Origin: an uncultured Saprospiraceae bacterium
GTDB taxonomy: Bacteria > Bacteroidota > Bacteroidia > Chitinophagales > Saprospiraceae
Direction: 5' to 3'
Assembly (NCBI GenBank): GCA_934699305.1
Contig: CAKUWM010000102.1
Location: 1 to 9,001, forward strand
DNA length: 9,001 nucleotides
This document shows positions 5,904 through 9,001 of the stretch, in pieces (within the stretch, counting starts at the first letter, position 1; each line of letters starts with the position of its first letter). The position numbers were made by a program, and so were the translations under genes. Below the pieces are notes generated by a model, which ran no database searches, had not been told where the DNA came from, and saw only the letters and a list, made by a program, of their open reading frames with translations.

Positions 5904-7061
5904 ATGAAGAGATTTCACTATTTTTCACTACCAACACTTGTCCTATTATTAATACCGATGCTCAATAGTTGCTCAAAAGACAAGGATATTGAACAACAAA
6001 AACAAGACCTTCCAAAAGAATTAGCAAACACCAAAAAGTTGTATGACATTGTAAAAAGTTATAACAACAATGAGCTCAATCTTAGGGATGCTATCTCATT
6101 TACTCCTCAACAAGCAATCGACGAGTTAGAAGTTTTGTACAGTTATGCTTATGGGGATTATCATGTTGTGAGTTTAACTTCTTACAATTATGTTGACACT
6201 GTAAACATAACTCTTCAATCAAACCCGGTTGATGGAAGTGCGTTTACAAAACTTACAAACGATGTTTTAGCAGTTTGCGCATCACAAATCAGCCGGATCA
6301 CTGCCTCTGGCACGAAATGCTTTTATGCGTTGGAACTTAATATTTTAAGTCAAACAGGTAATAGTATCTCTCTTTCAGTAGGTGGAATTTATGGTACAAA
6401 TGCTGGACCGACTCAACCAACTGGTCCTACATGGCCTTACAAAGGAAATCTAGGAGGTTACCATAGAGATGACAAAGACTGTCAGGGGGTTAATGCTCCT
6501 GGGCAAATACAAGCACCTGCTAAAATTATGCAAGCTGTCAATGCCGCTAGACCTTATATTAATCCAATTATAGATATTTCTCAAGGTCAACAAGTTGTTA
6601 TCACAGGTCAAATACAATTGTTTGGAAATACCAAACAAATCGTTCCTGGCACTCCTCCGTCTTATAACAACAGATGGCATACATTAATGAATAGTGTTAA
6701 TCCATTAGATGTTACGGCAAACGATTGTGTTGCTGATAACAATTGTTTTAAACTCCGTGGTTATTGGACTAATATTAACGCATGGGATTGTAACAATTCC
6801 GCACCTAGTAAATGTATTGAAAATTCAGAAGCAGAAAATTACTATAACAGGTTCTTATATAGCACTTTAGATTGTATGTCATATTATAACAAAAATTACT
6901 TTGTGATGTACAACAGAGGCGATTATTGGGATGGGTATGAGGTATGCGTTAATGCAGAGAATTGTTACTATTGGTGGGAAAATAATATAGTTTTAGCTAA
7001 TAGAAATATAGTACCAACTAAACCAGAAGATAAAAAGGAGATTCCAGCAGAAATCAGATAA
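5904..7061 (+). CDS. Secreted Cys- and aromatic-rich lipoprotein, function unknown
   Basis: The 385-residue product has a lipoprotein signal (KRFHYFSLPTLVLLLIPMLNSC) with predicted lipidation at Cys23, followed by a charged linker (SKDKDIEQQKQDLPKE) that could allow surface display. The middle has a Gly/Pro/Thr-rich stretch (about residues 167-180, GPTQPTGPTWPYKGN). The C-terminal half, from about residue 280, is rich in Cys, Asn, Tyr and Trp (NDCVADNNCFKLRGYW, WDCNNSAPSKC, CVNAENCYYWWENN), suggesting a disulfide-bonded extracellular fold. I recognise no family. ATG 5904 directly precedes the only plausible signal sequence; there is no Shine-Dalgarno, but an A/T-rich leader, usual here. A T9SS cargo gene follows 61 nt later on the same strand with a likely partial terminator between. 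The pair may act together at the cell surface, but this rests on adjacency alone. Confidence 0.65.
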   Translation: MKRFHYFSLPTLVLLLIPMLNSCSKDKDIEQQKQDLPKELANTKKLYDIVKSYNNNELNLRDAISFTPQQAIDELEVLYSYAYGDYHVVSLTSYNYVDTVNITLQSNPVDGSAFTKLTNDVLAVCASQISRITASGTKCFYALELNILSQTGNSISLSVGGIYGTNAGPTQPTGPTWPYKGNLGGYHRDDKDCQGVNAPGQIQAPAKIMQAVNAARPYINPIIDISQGQQVVITGQIQLFGNTKQIVPGTPPSYNNRWHTLMNSVNPLDVTANDCVADNNCFKLRGYWTNINAWDCNNSAPSKCIENSEAENYYNRFLYSTLDCMSYYNKNYFVMYNRGDYWDGYEVCVNAENCYYWWENNIVLANRNIVPTKPEDKKEIPAEIR

Positions 7062-7070
7062 CAACTATTT

Positions 7071-7109
7071 AACCAAAGTAGAGTATTTTCGTTTTCTTCT
7101 TTGGTTTTT
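7071..7109 (+). terminator. Stem-loop with T-run between the lipoprotein and T9SS cargo genes
   Basis: AACCAAAG (7071-7078) pairs perfectly with CTTTGGTT (7099-7106) around a 20-nt loop, and the stem runs into TTTTT (7105-7109). It starts 9 nt after the lipoprotein stop. The loop is long, so termination may be partial. No TAnnTTTG element is visible between it and ATG 7123, so the next gene may depend on read-through. Confidence 0.5.
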
Positions 7110-7122
7110 AAACATATATTTT

Positions 7123-8646
7123 ATGAGAACAATTATTTGCTTTGTGCTATCTGTTCTTTGTTTAGAAGTTTTTGCACAAAACAGAGGATTTTATCTAAAA
7201 GTTAAAAATGATGGATTAACACCTAATGCGACTACAGGAGTTGAGTTTGCAACTGAGGTGAATGAGAATGAAATAATTTATCTACAGAATTATTACATCT
7301 ACGAAAACGATCAACCATTTGCAAAAACAATTGGGAATAAAACATATCTTGTTCGTAGCAATAAAGATGGGAATATAAACAAGGAAATATTTTTACAAAA
7401 AGATTCTCTTGAATTTCTATTATTCTACGGAGTAAGAGACAGAGATAAAGTCATTTTATTTGGCACTGGCGCAACTAAAGATTCTTTTTATATAGTAACA
7501 AGAACGTACGACCTTGAATTAGATTTGTTGGATGAAAAGATAATCAATTTAAGTCCTATAAATGAAGATATAAAAGACTGGGGAGGTTTAGACTTTCCAT
7601 TATTCAATTGGTTAAATGATAAAATTTATATATGTTTTTCATCTTCAAACCCTTTAACAAAGTGTTTATTGTTTCAATTTGACGAGAATAGTCAATTAAT
7701 AAAACACAATATTGATAAGAATGCGGGTGATGGTATAGAGGTTAAAGCTTTCACTATTACGAATGATAATAATCAAATTGTTGTGTTAGGTACTTTCGGA
7801 AGAAAATATTTCAACTTAGACCTAAAGTTTTTGAGGGAAGAATTTTTTAATCCCTTTGAAGAATCTGATTCTTCATTCTATCATTTTGGAAAATATTTAC
7901 CTTTTGGAAATGAGAGTTATCTAGCATTTGGAAGTAAGGATATCATAGAGAATGGAGAACATCGTGTCTCAAGGGTTCTTGGTGTGGCAAATAAAAGATT
8001 ACGATTATATGACTATAAATATGTTTCAGAATTTGCTGAAGGTGATTTTTCAGATGGTCCGCCAAGATATACCAGTGGATTGTTTAAAGGAACAGATGGC
8101 TATTATACATGTTACGAAGCAGTTCCACAAGATTCTGACCTTCCAACTGCAAACACTTTTTTTATTTCAAAGTATGACTTCGATTTAAACCCAATTTGGG
8201 AAAGGAGATTTATCATGGAAAGTGGTGTAAGATTTTTTAATTATTATGCAGAGCTTACCTCTGATAATAGTTTTCTTATTTCTGGTGTACATAGAATATT
8301 TGACCCTATATTAAACTATCCCCACCATATTGAAGGTCACGTAATAGGACTAAAACCTGATGGGACACCATCTACTCTATCAAGTTCTAATTCTGAAATT
8401 GAAGCTATTTTTTCAGTTCAAGAAAATCCAGTGATTAATACTTTTACTTTAATCAAGAGCTTGAACAATAACAATCCCTATATGGTGAATATACTTGATG
8501 TATCAGGCAAGAACATTGCAAGCAGTCAAGATTGGAATGACAGTATATTATCAATCAACGTTTCCAAATTCACAAGTGGTACATATATTTATACCATTTC
8601 CGGTAACAAAAAACTTATTTATAGTGGGAAATTTATCAAGATTTAA
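7123..8646 (+). CDS. Secreted protein with T9SS type A C-terminal sorting domain, probable beta-propeller body
   Basis: The 507-residue product has a cleavable signal peptide (MRTIICFVLSVLCLEVFAQ, cut near residue 19) and a C-terminal T9SS type A sorting domain at about residues 426-507. The latter shows the family pattern: ENPVINTFTL, then YMVNILDVSGKNI, INVSKFTSGTYIYTI and the end GKFIKI. It should therefore cross the inner membrane by Sec and the outer membrane by the type IX system, then be released or attached to the surface. The body has repeated strand-rich units with phrases such as YDFDLNPIWERRF, LTSDNSFLISG and GHVIGLKPDGTPS, which resemble blades of Bacteroidota beta-propeller (PQQ/Kelch-like) secreted proteins. 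I see no enzymatic motif. Cysteines are few, unlike the neighbouring lipoprotein. The start is fixed by the signal peptide. A strong terminator follows. The sorting domain is a confident call; the propeller is inference. Confidence 0.82.
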   Translation: MRTIICFVLSVLCLEVFAQNRGFYLKVKNDGLTPNATTGVEFATEVNENEIIYLQNYYIYENDQPFAKTIGNKTYLVRSNKDGNINKEIFLQKDSLEFLLFYGVRDRDKVILFGTGATKDSFYIVTRTYDLELDLLDEKIINLSPINEDIKDWGGLDFPLFNWLNDKIYICFSSSNPLTKCLLFQFDENSQLIKHNIDKNAGDGIEVKAFTITNDNNQIVVLGTFGRKYFNLDLKFLREEFFNPFEESDSSFYHFGKYLPFGNESYLAFGSKDIIENGEHRVSRVLGVANKRLRLYDYKYVSEFAEGDFSDGPPRYTSGLFKGTDGYYTCYEAVPQDSDLPTANTFFISKYDFDLNPIWERRFIMESGVRFFNYYAELTSDNSFLISGVHRIFDPILNYPHHIEGHVIGLKPDGTPSTLSSSNSEIEAIFSVQENPVINTFTLIKSLNNNNPYMVNILDVSGKNIASSQDWNDSILSINVSKFTSGTYIYTISGNKKLIYSGKFIKI

Positions 8647-8710
8647 TTATTATCATACAACACTATCAGATTGGTGTTTTAAAATAGGAGTGATTTGAAA
8701 TTTTCATATT

Positions 8711-8745
8711 GACCGTCCAGCCTTCAAAGGTTGGACAGTCTTTTT
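8711..8745 (+). terminator. Strong intrinsic terminator after the T9SS cargo gene
   Basis: GACCGTCCAGCC pairs with GGTTGGACAGTC (11 pairs around one C-A mismatch, one G-U) with a 6-nt loop, followed by TTTTTG at 8741-8746. It lies 64 nt after the stop codon on the same strand. Confidence 0.88.
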
Positions 8746-8758
8746 GTTCCTATTCATA

Positions 8759-8799
8759 CGTAACAAGCCAAAAACGACGACCGTTTTAGCCTTGTTACG
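8759..8799. repeat. Long imperfect stem-loop of unknown role
   Basis: CGTAACAAG (8759-8767) pairs perfectly with CTTGTTACG (8791-8799). After two mismatches flanking one C-G pair, the inner AAAACG (8771-8776) pairs with CGTTTT (8782-8787), closing a 5-nt loop. Of 18 stacked positions 16 pair. No T-run follows on either strand. It could be a small repeat (REP/MITE-like hairpin) or a processing site; I see no second copy in the window. Confidence 0.55.
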
Positions 8800-8872
8800 G
8801 GTTTAATGTCAGACTTATGGGAATGAATGATGTAAATGAAGTACATAAAATATTTTTGGGCGTATGAAAGTT

Positions 8873-8901
8873 AAAAAAAGGATTGCAAATGCATGCAACC
8901 C
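8873..8901 (-). terminator. Intrinsic terminator for the minus-strand gene entering from the right edge
   Basis: On the minus strand GGGTTGCA (8901-8894) pairs with TGCAATCC (8887-8880), giving 8 bp with one G-U pair and a 6-nt loop, followed by seven T (8879-8873). It lies about 47 nt after the stop codon at 8948 and gives that partial reading frame a proper transcript end. Confidence 0.75.
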
Positions 8902-8921
8902 TTTCTAAACGCTCCCCCTGT

Positions 8922-8935
8922 CCCGACTTTTCGGG
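8922..8935 (-). repeat. Third CCCGA-N4-TCGGG hairpin
   Basis: A perfect 5-bp stem (8922-8926 with 8931-8935) and a 4-nt loop. It has the same arms as the hairpins in the two tRNA-half repeats but is not attached to tRNA sequence. It lies between copy B and its terminator. Confidence 0.6.
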
Positions 8936-8947
8936 GCGACCCTCTGA

Positions 8948-8992
8948 TTAATCCCGAAGTATCGGGACTCTAACCAGCTGAGCTAAGGAGCC
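8948..8992 (-). repeat. tRNA-half/hairpin repeat, copy B
   Basis: It has the same structure as the copy at 5143-5187: acceptor 5' strand GGCTCCT (8992-8986), D-arm, then TCCCGA-TACT-TCGGGA and TTAA. It is in the same orientation, 3.8 kb away. Unlike copy A it is followed by ATCAGAGGGTC, which resembles the 3' side of a tRNA anticodon arm and variable loop, and by GGGGGAGCG (8918-8910), which can pair with six of seven acceptor bases. Confidence 0.85.
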
Positions 8993-9001
8993 ATACAGAG
9001 G
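8948..9001 (-). CDS. 3' end of a probable second GIY-YIG-type gene (start outside window)
   Basis: The minus-strand frame is open from the window edge to TAA (8950-8948) and codes PLYGSLAQLVRVPILRD. This matches the tail of the GIY-YIG protein ending at 5143 (PLIGSLAQLVRVPTPRD) at 14 of 17 positions, including Pro-Leu before the tRNA-derived part. That extra match outside the repeat, and the terminator downstream, argue that this is the end of a similar gene rather than an isolated repeat. The nuclease domain itself is not in the window. Confidence 0.5.
   Translation of the reverse strand, partial: PLYGSLAQLVRVPILRD

Larger units (their letters stand above)
8647..8947. other. 301-nt gene-free stretch at the right edge
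   Basis: Between the T9SS cargo gene and the tRNA-half repeat there is no supportable ORF. It holds the plus-strand terminator (8711-8745), a long stem-loop (8759-8799), a minus-strand terminator (8873-8901), and a CCCGA-N4-TCGGG hairpin (8922-8935). Confidence 0.6.

Noticed and set aside
8759..8799. Integron attC site
   Set aside because: The ends do not give the required GTTRRRY and RYYYAAC core sites (GTTACGG and ACGTAAC instead), and no integrase or cassette array is seen.
5143..8992. Composite transposon bounded by insertion sequences
   Set aside because: The direct repeats are 45 nt with no terminal inverted repeats, no transposase gene and no visible target-site duplication. They are described only as bracketing repeats.
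1..9001. CRISPR array, restriction-modification or toxin-antitoxin system
   Set aside because: No regularly spaced repeats, methyltransferase or restriction motifs, or toxin-antitoxin gene pairs were seen. The SbcC end is a housekeeping DNA repair gene and does not by itself suggest a defence locus.

Overview
The window looks like chromosomal DNA of a Bacteroidota bacterium. The evidence is an AT-rich composition, a type IX secretion (T9SS) C-terminal sorting domain, lipoproteins with short N-terminal lipoboxes, an exact TTG-N19-TAnnTTTG promoter (the Bacteroidota sigma factor consensus) upstream of asnB, and few Shine-Dalgarno sequences. I cannot name the genus; a Saprospiria- or Chitinophagia-like lineage is a guess.

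Layout. Positions 1-782 (+) hold the C-terminal part of an SbcC nuclease ATPase subunit. It is followed 17 nt later by a small outer-membrane beta-barrel protein (800-1387, +), probably co-transcribed. Convergent to these is a minus-strand pair: asnB (4258-2591), with a clear promoter, and downstream a DsbA/SpxH-like thioredoxin-fold protein (2516 or 2552 to 1452). After a 333-nt gap come a small Cys-rich lipoprotein (4592-4906, +), a 58-codon minus ORF that may be a gene remnant (5122-4946), and a minus-strand GIY-YIG nuclease-like gene (5427-5143). A 476-nt gap with a G9 tract and a promoter-like element then leads to two plus-strand surface or secreted proteins: a Cys- and aromatic-rich lipoprotein (5904-7061) and a T9SS cargo protein (7123-8646), the latter ending in a strong terminator. 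The right edge (8647-9001) has a long stem-loop, a minus-strand terminator and the 3' end of what is probably a second GIY-YIG-type gene.

The most unusual signal is a 45-nt repeat at 5143-5187 and 8948-8992, both in the same (minus) orientation. Each copy is the 5' half of a tRNA (acceptor strand plus D-arm) joined to a TCCCGA-N4-TCGGGA hairpin. At 5143-5187 it encodes the last 14 residues and the stop codon of the GIY-YIG protein. At 8948-8992 the same frame encodes the same type of tail and stays open to the window edge. The only two differences between the copies lie in the hairpin tetraloop. They change two amino acids but leave the predicted structure intact, which suggests the nucleic acid is constrained at least as much as the peptide. 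I read this as a GIY-YIG-linked, tRNA-derived repeat family, possibly mobile, that brackets the lipoprotein/T9SS gene pair. The mobility is inference.
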